This document shows, one piece after another, positions 17,048-25,878 of a stretch of 64,000 nucleotides of DNA. The translations under genes and the position numbers were made by a program. Position 1 is the first letter of the stretch. Every line of letters begins with the position of its first letter. Origin of the DNA: Nocardioides thalensis (GTDB taxonomy: Bacteria; Actinomycetota; Actinomycetes; Propionibacteriales; Nocardioidaceae). The notes beneath the pieces are model-generated. The model had not been told where the DNA came from. It saw only the letters and a program-made list of their open reading frames with translations, and did not search any database. The stretch spans positions 4,487,501-4,551,500 of the forward strand of contig NZ_JACCFP010000001.1 of the NCBI RefSeq assembly GCF_013410655.1, given 5' to 3'.

Positions 17048-17248
17048 ATGAGCACCACCATCCCGACGCCCGCGGCGTCGTACGACGTCCGCGACTCGTT
17101 CCGGTGCGACCGCTGCGGCGCCCGAGCCGTCGCGGTGAGCCACCACGCGTCTGCTGACCTGGGCTGGTGCAGGCACCACCTGCGCAAGCACGCCGCCGGC
17201 CTCGAGGCCGCCGGCGTCGAGCTGACCCGCCTGCCCGGCGCCGCCTGA
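17048..17248 (+). CDS. DUF7455-type zinc-ribbon-like small protein
   Basis: A 66-residue protein whose core CDRCGARAVAVSHHASADLG followed by WCRHHLRKHAAGLE contains a C-x2-C pair and a C-x-H-H-x3-H cluster suited to binding one zinc ion. That pattern matches the actinobacterial DUF7455 family, usually encoded next to sigma factor or DNA-repair genes. The role is unknown; a small transcription-associated adaptor is possible. CGGAGGCCGAC precedes the ATG. Confidence 0.75.
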   Translation: MSTTIPTPAASYDVRDSFRCDRCGARAVAVSHHASADLGWCRHHLRKHAAGLEAAGVELTRLPGAA

Positions 17249-17249
17249 C

Positions 17250-17263
17250 CGGCCGCGCGGCCG
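17250..17263. terminator. GC palindrome after the DUF7455 gene, possible terminator
   Basis: CGGCCGCGCGGCCG, a perfect 14-bp palindrome, follows two bases after the TGA. It could fold in the transcript, and TAAAT lies shortly downstream, but there is no proper T-tract. Confidence 0.35.
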
Positions 17264-17322
17264 CCGGCCGCTAAATCTGACACTCCGTCATCGGCGGCGA
17301 GGCGGGGCAATACGATCCCGTC

Positions 17323-18201
17323 ATGCGCCGCACCCGCCTGGTCCACCGCCTCTCGATCGCCGGCACCGCCGCCCTCGTCGTCGCGTTCGGTGCCTGCGCG
17401 CCGGAGGAGGAGGCCGAGGACAACACCGGCGAGGTCGCCGAGGCCGACGAGTGCGCGGTCGAGGACCTCCCGCTCAAGAACCCCGGCACCCTCACGATCG
17501 GCACCGACTCGCCCGCCTACGAGCCGTGGTTCGTCGACAACGACCCGACCAACGGCAAGGGCTTCGAGTCGGCCGTGGCCTACGCGGTCGCCGAGGAGAT
17601 GGGCTTCGAGCAGGACCAGGTCGAGTGGATCAAGGTCGGCTTCAACAGCCTCTTCAAGCCGGGCGCGACCGACTTCGACTTCGACATCAACCAGGTCTCG
17701 ATCACCGCCAAGCGCGACGAGTCCGTCGACTTCTCCGAGGGCTACTACTCCGCCGCGCAGGCCGTGATCACGCTCAAGGACAGCCCGGCCGCCGACGCCA
17801 CCAGCCTCGAGGAGCTCGCCGGCTTCAAGCTCGGCGCCCAGACCGGCACCACGTCGCTCACTGCGATCCGCGACATCATCCAGCCCGAGCAGGAGCCGCT
17901 CGTCTTCGACGACACCAACGTGGCCAAGCAGGCGATGGAGAACGGTCAGGTCGACGCGATCCTCGCCGACCTGCCGACCGCGTTCTACATCAGCGCCGTC
18001 GAGATCCCCGGCAGCCAGCTGATCGGCCAGTTCCAGCCCGAGACCGGTGAGCAGGAGCAGTTCGGCATGCTCTTCGAGCAGGGCAGCGAGCTGCTGCCGT
18101 GTGTCAACCGGGCGCTGGAGACGCTCAAGGAGGACGGCACCCTGGCGGATATCGAGGAGCAGTGGCTCTCCGACGTCGTGAGCGTGCCCGAGCTGCAGTG
18201 A
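17323..18201 (+). CDS. Polar amino acid ABC transporter, substrate-binding lipoprotein
   Basis: A 292-residue extracytoplasmic binding protein (family 3). The signal peptide ends in the lipobox FGAC, so Cys25 is the lipid anchor. The mature protein starts with LTIGTDSPAYEPWFVDN and continues GKGFESAVAYAVAEEMGF, VEWIKVGFNSLFKPG and FDFDINQVSITAKRDESVDF, all matching glutamate/glutamine/histidine binding proteins. Two lobes are joined near LKDSPAADATSLEELAGFKL. It is followed with GTGA overlaps by a permease and an ATPase, forming a complete importer. The substrate is probably a polar amino acid but cannot be narrowed. Confidence 0.9.
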   Translation: MRRTRLVHRLSIAGTAALVVAFGACAPEEEAEDNTGEVAEADECAVEDLPLKNPGTLTIGTDSPAYEPWFVDNDPTNGKGFESAVAYAVAEEMGFEQDQVEWIKVGFNSLFKPGATDFDFDINQVSITAKRDESVDFSEGYYSAAQAVITLKDSPAADATSLEELAGFKLGAQTGTTSLTAIRDIIQPEQEPLVFDDTNVAKQAMENGQVDAILADLPTAFYISAVEIPGSQLIGQFQPETGEQEQFGMLFEQGSELLPCVNRALETLKEDGTLADIEEQWLSDVVSVPELQ

Positions 18202-19097
18202 GCTCCGAAGGGTCTCGTGACGGTCGCGGGGCGACCTCCTCGACCACCGATCGCAACTGGGTGCCGAGCCCGCGCGAGCTCGAGCGCCGGCGGGTACGCC
18301 GCACGCTGACCCGGCGCCGCGTGGCGCTCGCGTCATTCGTGACCGTCGTCGTGGTCGGCGGGCTGGTGGCGGGCATCCTCCTCTCGCCGGGCTGGGACCG
18401 CGTGCAGGAGACGTTCTTCGACGGCCACCACGCGCGGGAGTCGTTCCCGGCGATCGTCGACGGCTTCTGGCTCAACGTGAAGATGTTCCTCATCGCCGAG
18501 CCGGTGATCCTCGCCCTCGGGCTGGCGATCGCCCTGGTCCGTCAGTCGCGGTCGCCGTGGCTGGTGCCGCTGCGCGGCCTCGCGGTCGTCTACACCGACG
18601 TGGTCCGCGGCATCCCGACGATCCTGCTGGTCTTCCTCTTCGTCTTCGGTGTGCCCGGCCTGCGGCTCCAGGGGCTGACCAACGACCCGTTCTTCTGGGC
18701 GACCGTCGCGCTCGTCGTCTCCTACTCCGCCTACGTCGCCGAGGTCTTCCGCTCCGGCATCGAGTCGGTGCACCCCTCACAGCTGGCCAGCGCCGAGGCG
18801 CTCGCGCTCTCCCGTGGGCAGACCATGCGCTACGTCGTCGTGCCGCAGGGGGTGCGGCGCGTCGTACCTCCCCTGCTCAACGACTTCGTCTCGCTCCAGA
18901 AGGACACCGCGCTGGTGGCGTCGGTCTCCCTGTTCGACGCGCTCTTCACCGCGCGCGACTACGCCAACTACAACTTCGACTTCACGCCGTACGTCGTGGT
19001 CGCCTGCTTCTTCGTCGTGATCACGGTGCCGCTGGCCCGGCTCTGCGACTGGCTCGCGCGCCGGATCGCACGTCGGGAGAGGGCGGGTGTGCTGTGA
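18198..19097 (+). CDS. Polar amino acid ABC transporter, permease
   Basis: A 299-residue inner-membrane permease of the HisMQ/GlnP type. A basic cytosolic tail of about 35 residues precedes helix 1 (VALASFVTVVVVGGLVAGIL). The EAA-type loop contacting the ATPase is SAEALALSRGQTMRYVVVPQ followed by GVRRVVPPLLNDFVSLQKDT, a close match to polar amino acid permeases. The GTG overlaps the binding-protein stop (GTGA) and its own stop overlaps the ATPase start, so the three subunits are translated in series. A single permease gene implies a homodimer. Confidence 0.92.
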   Translation: MSSEGSRDGRGATSSTTDRNWVPSPRELERRRVRRTLTRRRVALASFVTVVVVGGLVAGILLSPGWDRVQETFFDGHHARESFPAIVDGFWLNVKMFLIAEPVILALGLAIALVRQSRSPWLVPLRGLAVVYTDVVRGIPTILLVFLFVFGVPGLRLQGLTNDPFFWATVALVVSYSAYVAEVFRSGIESVHPSQLASAEALALSRGQTMRYVVVPQGVRRVVPPLLNDFVSLQKDTALVASVSLFDALFTARDYANYNFDFTPYVVVACFFVVITVPLARLCDWLARRIARRERAGVL

Positions 19098-19834
19098 GCG
19101 TGCCGCTGCTGGAGGCGCGCAGCCTCCGCAAGGCGTACGGCGACCGGGTGGTACTCGACGACGTGTCGCTGACCGTGCACCCGGGCGACGTGGTGTGCCT
19201 GATCGGGTCGTCGGGGTCGGGGAAGTCGACGCTGCTGCGCTGCCTCGACCTGCTCGAGGAGGTCGACGACGGCGTGATCGAGCTCGACGGGTTCGAGGTG
19301 TCGGACCCGCTGGTCGACCCGCGGGACGTACGCCGCGACATCGGCATGGTGTTCCAGGCCTACAACCTCTTCCCGCACCGCTCGGTCCTCGCCAATTGCA
19401 CGCTCGCACCGCGCAAGGTGCACGGGCTCTCGAAGAAGGACGCCGAGGCGCGCGCGATCGACCTGCTCACCCGGTTCGGGCTCGGCGAGCACGTGCACAG
19501 CCACCCCGACCGGCTCTCCGGCGGCCAGCAGCAGCGGGTCGCCCTGGTCCGCGCGCTGTGCACCTCGCCCAAGCTGCTGTTGCTCGACGAGATCACCGCG
19601 GCGCTCGACCCCGAGCTGGTGGGCGAGGTCCTCGCGATCGTGCGCGACCTCGCCGCCGGCGGCACCACGATGGTGCTGGCGACGCACGAGATGACGTTCG
19701 CCCGCGAGGTCGCCACCCAGGTGTGCTTCCTCGACGGCGGGCGGATCGTGGAGTCGGGCCCTCCCACCCAGGTGCTGGGTGATCCGCGGGAGCCGCGGAC
19801 CCGGGAGTTCCTGCGGCGGGTGCTGCCGCAGTGA
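19094..19834 (+). CDS. Polar amino acid ABC transporter, ATP-binding protein
   Basis: A 246-residue ATPase of the GlnQ/HisP type. Motifs in order: Walker A IGSSGSGKSTLLR, Q-loop GMVFQAYNLFPHRSVLANC, signature LSGGQQQRVALVRAL, Walker B LLLLDEITAALDPELV and the H-switch LATHEMTFAREV. Walker B reads DEIT rather than the common DEPT, a tolerated variation since the catalytic Glu is kept. Translationally coupled to the permease. Powers uptake of a polar amino acid. Confidence 0.93.
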   Translation: MSVPLLEARSLRKAYGDRVVLDDVSLTVHPGDVVCLIGSSGSGKSTLLRCLDLLEEVDDGVIELDGFEVSDPLVDPRDVRRDIGMVFQAYNLFPHRSVLANCTLAPRKVHGLSKKDAEARAIDLLTRFGLGEHVHSHPDRLSGGQQQRVALVRALCTSPKLLLLDEITAALDPELVGEVLAIVRDLAAGGTTMVLATHEMTFAREVATQVCFLDGGRIVESGPPTQVLGDPREPRTREFLRRVLPQ

Positions 19835-19874
19835 GGCGGGACGGCGTCGAGCTGAACCTGTCACACTTTCGGGC

Positions 19875-20354
19875 ATGACCAGCCTCCACGACTTCTCGGC
19901 CGCGGGCATCGACGGCACCGACCAGGACCTCTCCGCCTACAAGGACCAGGTCGTGCTCGTCGTGAACACCGCGTCGAAGTGCGGCTTCACCCCGCAGTAC
20001 GAAGGGCTCCAGAAGCTCCACGAGACCTACGCCGACCGGGGCTTCGCCGTCCTCGGGTTCCCGTGCGACCAGTTCGGCCACCAGGAGCCCGGCGACGAGG
20101 CCGAGATCGCCTCGTTCTGCTCGACGAACTACGGCGTCACGTTCCCGATGTTCGCGAAGATCGAGGTCAACGGCGACGGCGCGCACCCGCTCTACCAGTG
20201 GCTGAAGGGCGAGCAGGGCGGCCTCATCGGCGACGGGATCAAGTGGAACTTCACGAAGTTCCTCGTCGGCCGCGACGGGCAGGTCATCGACCGCTACGCG
20301 CCGACGACCAAGCCGGAGAAGCTGACCGGGGACATCGAGAAGGCCCTCGGCTGA
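19875..20354 (+). CDS. Glutathione-peroxidase-family thiol peroxidase
   Basis: A 159-residue cytosolic peroxidase. The active site is NTASKCGFTPQYEGL with peroxidatic Cys36 in place of selenocysteine; GFPCDQFGHQEPG and WNFTKFLV supply the conserved Gln and Trp partners. Cys82 in ASFCSTNYGVTFP fits the resolving cysteine of thioredoxin-dependent members, so despite the name it is probably reduced by thioredoxin, since actinobacteria lack glutathione. It removes hydrogen peroxide or lipid hydroperoxides. It ends inside a perfect stem-loop shared with the convergent MmpL gene. Confidence 0.93.
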   Translation: MTSLHDFSAAGIDGTDQDLSAYKDQVVLVVNTASKCGFTPQYEGLQKLHETYADRGFAVLGFPCDQFGHQEPGDEAEIASFCSTNYGVTFPMFAKIEVNGDGAHPLYQWLKGEQGGLIGDGIKWNFTKFLVGRDGQVIDRYAPTTKPEKLTGDIEKALG

Positions 20355-20376
20355 CGTAGATCAGCCGAGGGCCTTC
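20341..20376. terminator. 15-bp perfect stem-loop between gpx and mmpL-like genes
   Basis: The arms 20341-20355 and 20362-20376 are perfect inverted repeats (AAGGCCCTCGGCTGA and its complement) around a six-base loop CGTAGA. The left arm includes the peroxidase stop codon. It lies between convergent genes and could end transcription from both sides; there is no long T-tract, as usual in high-GC actinobacteria. Confidence 0.75.
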
Positions 20377-20399
20377 GACGATCGCGGGCCGTCGGGGCG

Positions 20400-22700
20400 T
20401 CAGACGCCGACGAGCTCCTTGTCGTCGTCCTTGCGAGCGACCGACACCGGCGCCGAGTCGCGCTCGAGCGACTCACCCTCGACGTCGACGTTCGGCAGGA
20501 TCCGGTCGAGCCACTTCGGCATCCACCAGGCCTTCTCCCCGAGCAGGTAGAGCACCGACGGGATCAGCACCATCCGCACGATGAACGCGTCGAAGATGAT
20601 CGACGCGGCGAGCGCGAAGCCCATCGACTTCACGACGGCGTCGTCCTCGAGCATGAAGCCCGCGAACACCGCGATCATGATCGTCGCCGCGGCGGTCACG
20701 ACCCGGGCCGAGTTGCGGAAGCCGTCGACGACGGCCTCGCGGGTGGTGAGCCCGTGCACGTGGGCCTCCCGCATCCGGGTCACCAGGAACACCTGGTAGT
20801 CCATCGCGAGGCCGAACACCATGCCGATCAGGAAGATCGGCATGAAGCTCACGATCGGCTGGCCCTCGAAGATCCCGAACGCGCCCTCCTGGAAGATCGC
20901 GACCGTCGCGCCCAGCGTCGCCAGCACCGAGAGCAGGAAGCCCAGGGTGGCGGTCAGCGGCACCAGGATCGAGCGGAACACGAGCACCAGCAGCACGAAC
21001 GCCAGCCCGATGACCACGGCGAGGTAGAGCGGCAGCGCCCCGTTCAGCCGGTCGGAGACGTCGGTCGTGATCGCCGTCAGGCCGGTGACGCCCGTGGTCG
21101 TGCCGGTCTGCTCCTCGATGCCGGACTGCCCGTCGCGGAGCGCGTCGAGCAGGTCGAGGGTCTCCGGCTCGTCGGGTCCCGACGCCGGCGTGACCTGGAT
21201 CATCGCGCCGGTGCCGACGCCGGTCGGCGCGCCGTCCTCGCCGAGCGGGGCGTTGGTCGCGACCAGCGTCGCGTCCTGGACGTCGTCCTGTCCGGCCGCC
21301 CACGCGGTGACGTCGTCGAACGCCTGCTGGCGCTCCTCGTCGGACGCGATGTCCCGGCCGTCGACGACGACCAGCAGCGGGCCCTCGCGACCGGGGCCGA
21401 ACGCCTCCGACATCAGGTCGGACGCCTGGCGCTGGGTGGTGTCGGCCGGCGCGGTGCTGTCGGTCGGGAACGCGAGGTACATGTCCTTGATCGGTACGGC
21501 GAGGACGCCGAGGCCGACGATCACCAGGGCGACGAACGCGAGCGGCGCCTTGCCGAGCAGCCGGGCCCAGCGCACGCCGTTGTTGTGCACCCGGCCGTGC
21601 TCGTCGCGAGCCGGGGTGTAGCGGCGCACCCGGCCGCGGAACGTCCACGACTTCAGCAGGCCGAGGAGCGCGGGCAGCAGCGTCAGCGCGACCAGCACCG
21701 CGATCAGCACGGTGGCCGCCGCGGCCAGGCCCATCGCGGTGAGGAACGGGATCCGCACGACGGCCAGCGCCGAGAGCGCGATGAGCACGGTGAGGCCCGC
21801 GAACACGACGGCCGAGCCCGCCGTACCGACCGCGATGCCGGCGGCGTGGGCGCGGTCGTCGGTGTGGTGCAGCTCGGTGCGGTAGCGGGCGAGGATGAAC
21901 AGGGTGTAGTCGATGCCGACCGCGAGGCCGATCATCGTCGCGAGCATCGGGGTGCTCGAGCCGATGTCCATGAACGCGGTCATGCCGGTGATGCCGAGCA
22001 TGCCGAGAGCGACGCCGAAGAGCGCCGTGATGATCGGCATGCCCGCGGCGATGGCGGAGCCGAACGTCAGCAGCAGCACGACCAGCGCGATGCCGATGCC
22101 GATCAGCTCGGCGGTGCCGCCCGGCGGCGTCATCGCGGCCATGCCGGGACCGTTGGCCTCGGCGACCAGGCCGGTCTCGTCGGTGGTGTCGTCGAGCAGC
22201 TGCTCGAGCTCCTCGATCGAGGTGACCTCGAGGTCCGCGGGCGTCTCGACGTCCCACTCGAAGCTGAGGATGCCGATGCGGCCGTCCTCCGAGAGCGGGC
22301 TGAAGGCCGGCGGCGCGTTGGCGGCCGCGACGTTCGGGTCGACCAGGCCTGGGTTGGCGGCCGGGTCCTCGTTCATCTGCGGCAGCTCGGGGATCGCCTC
22401 GATGAGGTCCTCGATGGCCGCGGTGTAGGCGGGCTCGTCGAGCGTGTGGCCCTCGGGCGCGGCGACGACGACGTTGACGGTGGCGTCGTCGAACGCGTCA
22501 CCAGCCTCGGGGAAGAGCTCCTGCTGGAGGTCCGCCGCCTCCTCGGAGGGGATGCCGGGGATCGTGAACTCGTCGGACATCGGCTTCGAGAAGGCGACGG
22601 CGACGGTGGCGACCGCCGCGAAGACGGCGATCCACGCGGCGAGGAAGTAGTACCAGCGCCGGAACGCTGTGCTGCCCAGCTTGTAGAGCAGGCGGGCCAT
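20400..22700 (-). CDS. MmpL/RND-family transporter
   Basis: A 766-residue inner-membrane protein with about 12 helices in two halves. Each half opens with a helix and a large extracytoplasmic domain (residues about 40-190 and 385-520). The proton-relay signatures are GLAVGIDYTLFILARYRTEL in the first half and GMVFGLAMDYQVFLVTRMRE in the second, both typical of MmpL and HAE2-type transporters. These export lipids or hydrophobic compounds by proton antiport. It sits downstream of, and in the same direction as, a TetR gene with a 71-bp gap and is probably its target. The cargo is unknown. Confidence 0.92.
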   Translation of the reverse strand: MARLLYKLGSTAFRRWYYFLAAWIAVFAAVATVAVAFSKPMSDEFTIPGIPSEEAADLQQELFPEAGDAFDDATVNVVVAAPEGHTLDEPAYTAAIEDLIEAIPELPQMNEDPAANPGLVDPNVAAANAPPAFSPLSEDGRIGILSFEWDVETPADLEVTSIEELEQLLDDTTDETGLVAEANGPGMAAMTPPGGTAELIGIGIALVVLLLTFGSAIAAGMPIITALFGVALGMLGITGMTAFMDIGSSTPMLATMIGLAVGIDYTLFILARYRTELHHTDDRAHAAGIAVGTAGSAVVFAGLTVLIALSALAVVRIPFLTAMGLAAAATVLIAVLVALTLLPALLGLLKSWTFRGRVRRYTPARDEHGRVHNNGVRWARLLGKAPLAFVALVIVGLGVLAVPIKDMYLAFPTDSTAPADTTQRQASDLMSEAFGPGREGPLLVVVDGRDIASDEERQQAFDDVTAWAAGQDDVQDATLVATNAPLGEDGAPTGVGTGAMIQVTPASGPDEPETLDLLDALRDGQSGIEEQTGTTTGVTGLTAITTDVSDRLNGALPLYLAVVIGLAFVLLVLVFRSILVPLTATLGFLLSVLATLGATVAIFQEGAFGIFEGQPIVSFMPIFLIGMVFGLAMDYQVFLVTRMREAHVHGLTTREAVVDGFRNSARVVTAAATIMIAVFAGFMLEDDAVVKSMGFALAASIIFDAFIVRMVLIPSVLYLLGEKAWWMPKWLDRILPNVDVEGESLERDSAPVSVARKDDDKELVGV

Positions 22701-22771
22701 CGGGGTCTCCTTGGTCCTGGGGATGGATGCCGGGGTGTCCGGCCGGGGGCGTTGCTGGTGGTGCGGGTGCC

Positions 22772-23368
22772 TCAGGTGGTGCGGGCGAACAGCCGGCGGG
22801 CGTCGATGACCGCGTCGGCGATGTGGTCGTCGATCGGCTTGGGCTCGGCGGGGTCGATCCGGCTGAGCGCGGTGTCGAAGACGGTGACGATGAGGCGTAC
22901 GGCGAGCTCGGCCTGCGCGCGCCCGTAGTCCTCGCCCTCGCGCTGGATGATGAGATCGACCAGGTCGGTCATCTTGGCCTCGAACCGCTCGTGCACGAGG
23001 GCGACGAGGTGCGGCTCGGTGAGGATCACCGCGCGCGCGAGCATCACCAGGTCGAGCTCGGTCTGCTTCTCCTGGATGACCTCGACGGCCAGCGCCGCCA
23101 TGTCGTCGACCAGGTCGCCGGTGGGCCGCTTGGCGACGAACGCCGCCAGCGCCTCCGCCGGCGGCTCGTGGTCGGGGCCGAGCACCACGTCGAGCTTGGA
23201 GTCGAAGTAGTTGAACACCGTCCGCCGCGACACCTCGGCGCTCGCGGCGAGGTCGTCCATGGTCCAGCCGTCGAACCCCTTGTCGCGGGTGAGCTCCAGG
23301 GCGCGGCGACGCAGGCGGTGGGTGGTCTCCACCCGCCGCGCCTCGCGTCGATGCACCGTCTCAGTCAC
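22772..23368 (-). CDS. TetR-family regulator of the adjacent MmpL transporter
   Basis: A 198-residue repressor. The N-terminal helix-turn-helix is GFDGWTMDDLAASAEVSRRT with VFNYFDSKLDVVLG, the TetR hallmark. The C-terminal ligand domain is variable. The GTG start at 23368 lies two bases from a palindrome GTGCAAGTTTGCAC and lacks a ribosome-binding site, so a leaderless message is possible. The mmpL gene follows on the same strand, so the pair forms an auto-regulated export unit. Confidence 0.9.
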   Translation of the reverse strand: MTETVHRREARRVETTHRLRRRALELTRDKGFDGWTMDDLAASAEVSRRTVFNYFDSKLDVVLGPDHEPPAEALAAFVAKRPTGDLVDDMAALAVEVIQEKQTELDLVMLARAVILTEPHLVALVHERFEAKMTDLVDLIIQREGEDYGRAQAELAVRLIVTVFDTALSRIDPAEPKPIDDHIADAVIDARRLFARTT

Positions 23369-23370
23369 GA

Positions 23371-23404
23371 GTGCAAGTTTGCACCATTAGCGCGACGGGT
23401 GCAA
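23371..23404. promoter_or_regulatory. TetR-type operator with second half-site
   Basis: GTGCAAGTTTGCAC at 23371-23384 is a palindrome (GTGCAA-GT-TTGCAC) directly upstream of the tetR start. A further GTGCAA at 23399-23404 begins an imperfect second copy. The 28-bp spacing between the two GTGCAA starts is compatible with two dimers on one DNA face. Binding by the adjacent TetR protein is inferred. Confidence 0.6.
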
Positions 23405-23438
23405 CTTTGTGACGGTCGTCACTGGCCCGCCCCACCGC

Positions 23439-24125
23439 CTACGAAGGAGCCGGTGTCGCCAGCCCGTGGTCGTAGGCGTAGACGATCGCGGCCGCGCGGT
23501 CGCGCAGGCCGAGCTTGGTGAAGATCCGGCCGATGTGGCTCTTCACCGTGAGCTCGGAGATGACCAGCGCTGCGGCGATCTCGCTGTTGGTGTGGCCCGC
23601 GGCGATGGCGCGCAGCACCTCGACCTCGCGGGTGGTGAGCCCGGTGTCCGGGACGGCGGCCGCCGGCGCGGCCGGTGCGCTGCGGTAGTCGCGCAGCACC
23701 CGCGAGGTGACTGCGGGGTCGAGCCACCCGTCGCCGTTCGCGACCGCGCGCACCGCGCGGATCAGGTCGTCGGCCGAGGAGTCCTTGAGCAGGAAGCCGA
23801 CCGCGCCGGCGCGCAGCGCTCCCGAGAGCATCGCGTCGTCGTCGAACGTCGTCAGCACCAGTACGGCGGGGGCGTCGGGATCCGCACGGAGCCGCTCGGT
23901 CGCCGTGATGCCGTCGACGTCGCGCATCCGGAGGTCCATGAGCACGACGTCGGCCGGGGCCTCGAGGGCCGCGAGCGCCCCGGGCAGCTCCGCGCCGTCG
24001 GCGCACTCGGCGACGATCTCGAAGCCGTCGCGCCGGCGCAGGATCCGGCGCAGGCCCGAGCGCACCAGCTCCTGGTCGTCGACCAGCACCACCCGCACCG
24101 GCTGGACCTGGTCCGCCGCGGTCAC
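23439..24125 (-). CDS. NarL-type response regulator (second system)
   Basis: A 228-residue response regulator. The receiver has D16-D17, phosphoacceptor D64 in VVLMDLRMRDVDG, and the Thr and Lys of VLTTFDDDAM and GFLLKDSS. The LuxR-type helix-turn-helix is LTTREVEVLRAIAAGHTNSE followed by TVKSHIGRIFTKL. A linker of about 15 Ala/Pro residues separates the domains. GTG 24125 overlaps the stop of the kinase gene, so the two form a pair. Targets unknown. Confidence 0.93.
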   Translation of the reverse strand: MTAADQVQPVRVVLVDDQELVRSGLRRILRRRDGFEIVAECADGAELPGALAALEAPADVVLMDLRMRDVDGITATERLRADPDAPAVLVLTTFDDDAMLSGALRAGAVGFLLKDSSADDLIRAVRAVANGDGWLDPAVTSRVLRDYRSAPAAPAAAVPDTGLTTREVEVLRAIAAGHTNSEIAAALVISELTVKSHIGRIFTKLGLRDRAAAIVYAYDHGLATPAPS

Positions 24126-25387
24126 GTGGCCGCTCCGGTGGCCGCGGCCGGCGTACCGATCGTGCGACCGCAGGGCAGCTCGACCCCGCGGAACGCGGAG
24201 CCCAGGCGAACGTCGACGACCCAGTCCTCGCCGACCGGCCCCGCGGTCAGGGTGGCCCCGAGCTGCTCGGCGCGGGCGTGCATGCCCGCGAGGCCGGAGC
24301 CCACGTCGTCGCCCGGGCGGCGCGGGGCGACGCCGGCGAGCGGGTTGCTCACGGTGAGCCGGGCGCCGCCACGGGCGAAGCTGAGGCGCACCCGGGCGAC
24401 GTTGCCGGGCGCGTGCTTGGCGACGTTGGCCAGCGACTCCTGGGCGATCCGGTAGAGCCCCAGGCCCGCGGCGTCGGGAAGAGCGGACGCGTCACCGCTC
24501 TCGGCGTACTCCACGTCCAGCCCGGCGGCGTCGAGCTCGTCGACGAGCGCGGCGATGTCGCCCGCCGACGGCAGCGACTGCCGCGGCTCGGGGCCGTCGG
24601 CGATCGCGCTCACCGTGCGCCGGATGTCGGCCATCGCGCGGCGTCCGACCCGCTCGGCGTCCGCGAGCGCCGCGTCGACCTCGTCGACGGCGTCGGCCGC
24701 GTCCGCCTCGGACTCACCGACGTCGCGCAGCGCGTGCCGGGCGCCGGTGATGTGCAGGAGGGTGACGCTGAGCGAGTGGGCGACGAGGTCGTGGATCTCG
24801 CGTGCGATCCGGTTGCGCTCGGCCGCGGTGGCCTGTTCCCAGGCGCGCTCCCGCGCACGCCGCTCGGCCGCGAGCGCCCGCATCTGGTACAGCAGCATCG
24901 CCCCGATCACGAAGCCGAGCACGATGTCGAGGAAGTGCACCGGGGCGGCCACGACGCCGGGGCCGGCGTTGGCGAAGCCGATGAGCGCGAACGACAGGCC
25001 GGCCATGACCGCACCGGGCCGCAGGCCGTCGCGGGCGGTCGTCTCGGCAGTGGCGAAGGCGAGAAGCGCCGGGGCCGCGTCGATCAGCACGGAGCCGCCG
25101 GAGTCGGGCGGGAGCCACATCAGCCACGTCGAGGCGACGACCGCGCCGAGGGCGTCCAGCGGCCACGGCAGCCACCGGCTCAGGCCGATCTGCACGAACG
25201 GCGCGACGAGCACGAGCAGCAGGGTCAGCGTGACCGGCTGCGGTGCCCACAGGGCGTCGCGGAGGGCGAGCGCGATCACCACGATCACGACCTGCCCGGC
25301 GAACCCGACGACCGGCACCCACCACGGGTAGAGCAGGCCGTGCGCGAGGCAGTTCGCCTCGATCCGCCGCCTGAGCTTGCCCACCAT
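24122..25387 (-). CDS. NarL-type sensor histidine kinase (second system)
   Basis: A sensor kinase of about 421 residues with an N-terminal membrane domain of five to six helices (WWVPVVGFAGQVVIVVIALA; LTLLLVLVAPFVQIGL). The HisKA_3 phosphoacceptor is in AREIHDLVAHSLSVTLLHIT. The ATPase domain shows LYRIAQESLANVAKHAPGNV and GSGLAGMHARAEQLGA. Start choice is uncertain: ATG 25387 and GTG 25384 both follow GGAGGGC, while ATG 25423 adds 12 residues. Coupled to the response regulator. Signal unknown. Confidence 0.9.
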   Translation of the reverse strand: MVGKLRRRIEANCLAHGLLYPWWVPVVGFAGQVVIVVIALALRDALWAPQPVTLTLLLVLVAPFVQIGLSRWLPWPLDALGAVVASTWLMWLPPDSGGSVLIDAAPALLAFATAETTARDGLRPGAVMAGLSFALIGFANAGPGVVAAPVHFLDIVLGFVIGAMLLYQMRALAAERRARERAWEQATAAERNRIAREIHDLVAHSLSVTLLHITGARHALRDVGESEADAADAVDEVDAALADAERVGRRAMADIRRTVSAIADGPEPRQSLPSAGDIAALVDELDAAGLDVEYAESGDASALPDAAGLGLYRIAQESLANVAKHAPGNVARVRLSFARGGARLTVSNPLAGVAPRRPGDDVGSGLAGMHARAEQLGATLTAGPVGEDWVVDVRLGSAFRGVELPCGRTIGTPAAATGAAT

Positions 25388-25557
25388 GCCCTCCAATGTA
25401 GGGAGCAGCCGGGCCGCCGTCATCCGTCCCCGGCAGGTCGCCGGTTTGCTACCACGGTCGTACGCCGACCGCGCCCAGGTGCCTGCTCCCGCACGATGCG
25501 CGGTCGCCGTACGGGCGCCTAGTTTCGAGGCACCCCAGCAGAAGGACGTGATCCCCG

Positions 25558-25878
25558 ATGACGTGGAACGAGACCCACCGCCGTTGGCGGGCGCTGCGCG
25601 AGATCGAGACCTGGCTCGGCGAGGCGGCTCGCGGCGACCGACCGGTGACCCTGCCGTGGTCGGAGGAGTACGCCGAGCTGTTCGGCGACCGGGCCGGACT
25701 GCTGACGCTGCTGCGCTACCGCCTCAAGCTCGCCCGCGACGCCCAGCTCGACCCCGACCTCCCGGAGGCGGTCATCGAGGAGCTGCGGCCGCGGCTGCTC
25801 GAGCGCACCCGGGGCGTGCTGCGGGTGCTGGACTCCATGGCGGCGGCCGAGCAGGGTGGGGACCGTGTCGTTGCCTGA
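25558..25878 (+). CDS. Hypothetical helical protein preceding the P450
   Basis: A 106-residue charged, mostly alpha-helical protein (THRRWRALREIETWLGEAAR; LLTLLRYRLKLARDAQLDPD). No signal peptide or membrane helix. It overlaps the start of the cytochrome P450 gene by about 14 bases, implying co-translation. I do not recognise a family; a small accessory or regulatory partner of the P450 is possible but unproven. Confidence 0.65.
   Translation: MTWNETHRRWRALREIETWLGEAARGDRPVTLPWSEEYAELFGDRAGLLTLLRYRLKLARDAQLDPDLPEAVIEELRPRLLERTRGVLRVLDSMAAAEQGGDRVVA

Noticed and set aside
19875..20354. Selenoprotein glutathione peroxidase
   Set aside because: The active-site codon is TGC (Cys), and there is no in-frame TGA at that position.
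20754..22928. 724-codon + strand frame opposite the MmpL gene
   Set aside because: Low-complexity His/Arg/Asp-rich translation and no ribosome-binding site; the opposite strand encodes a normal MmpL transporter.
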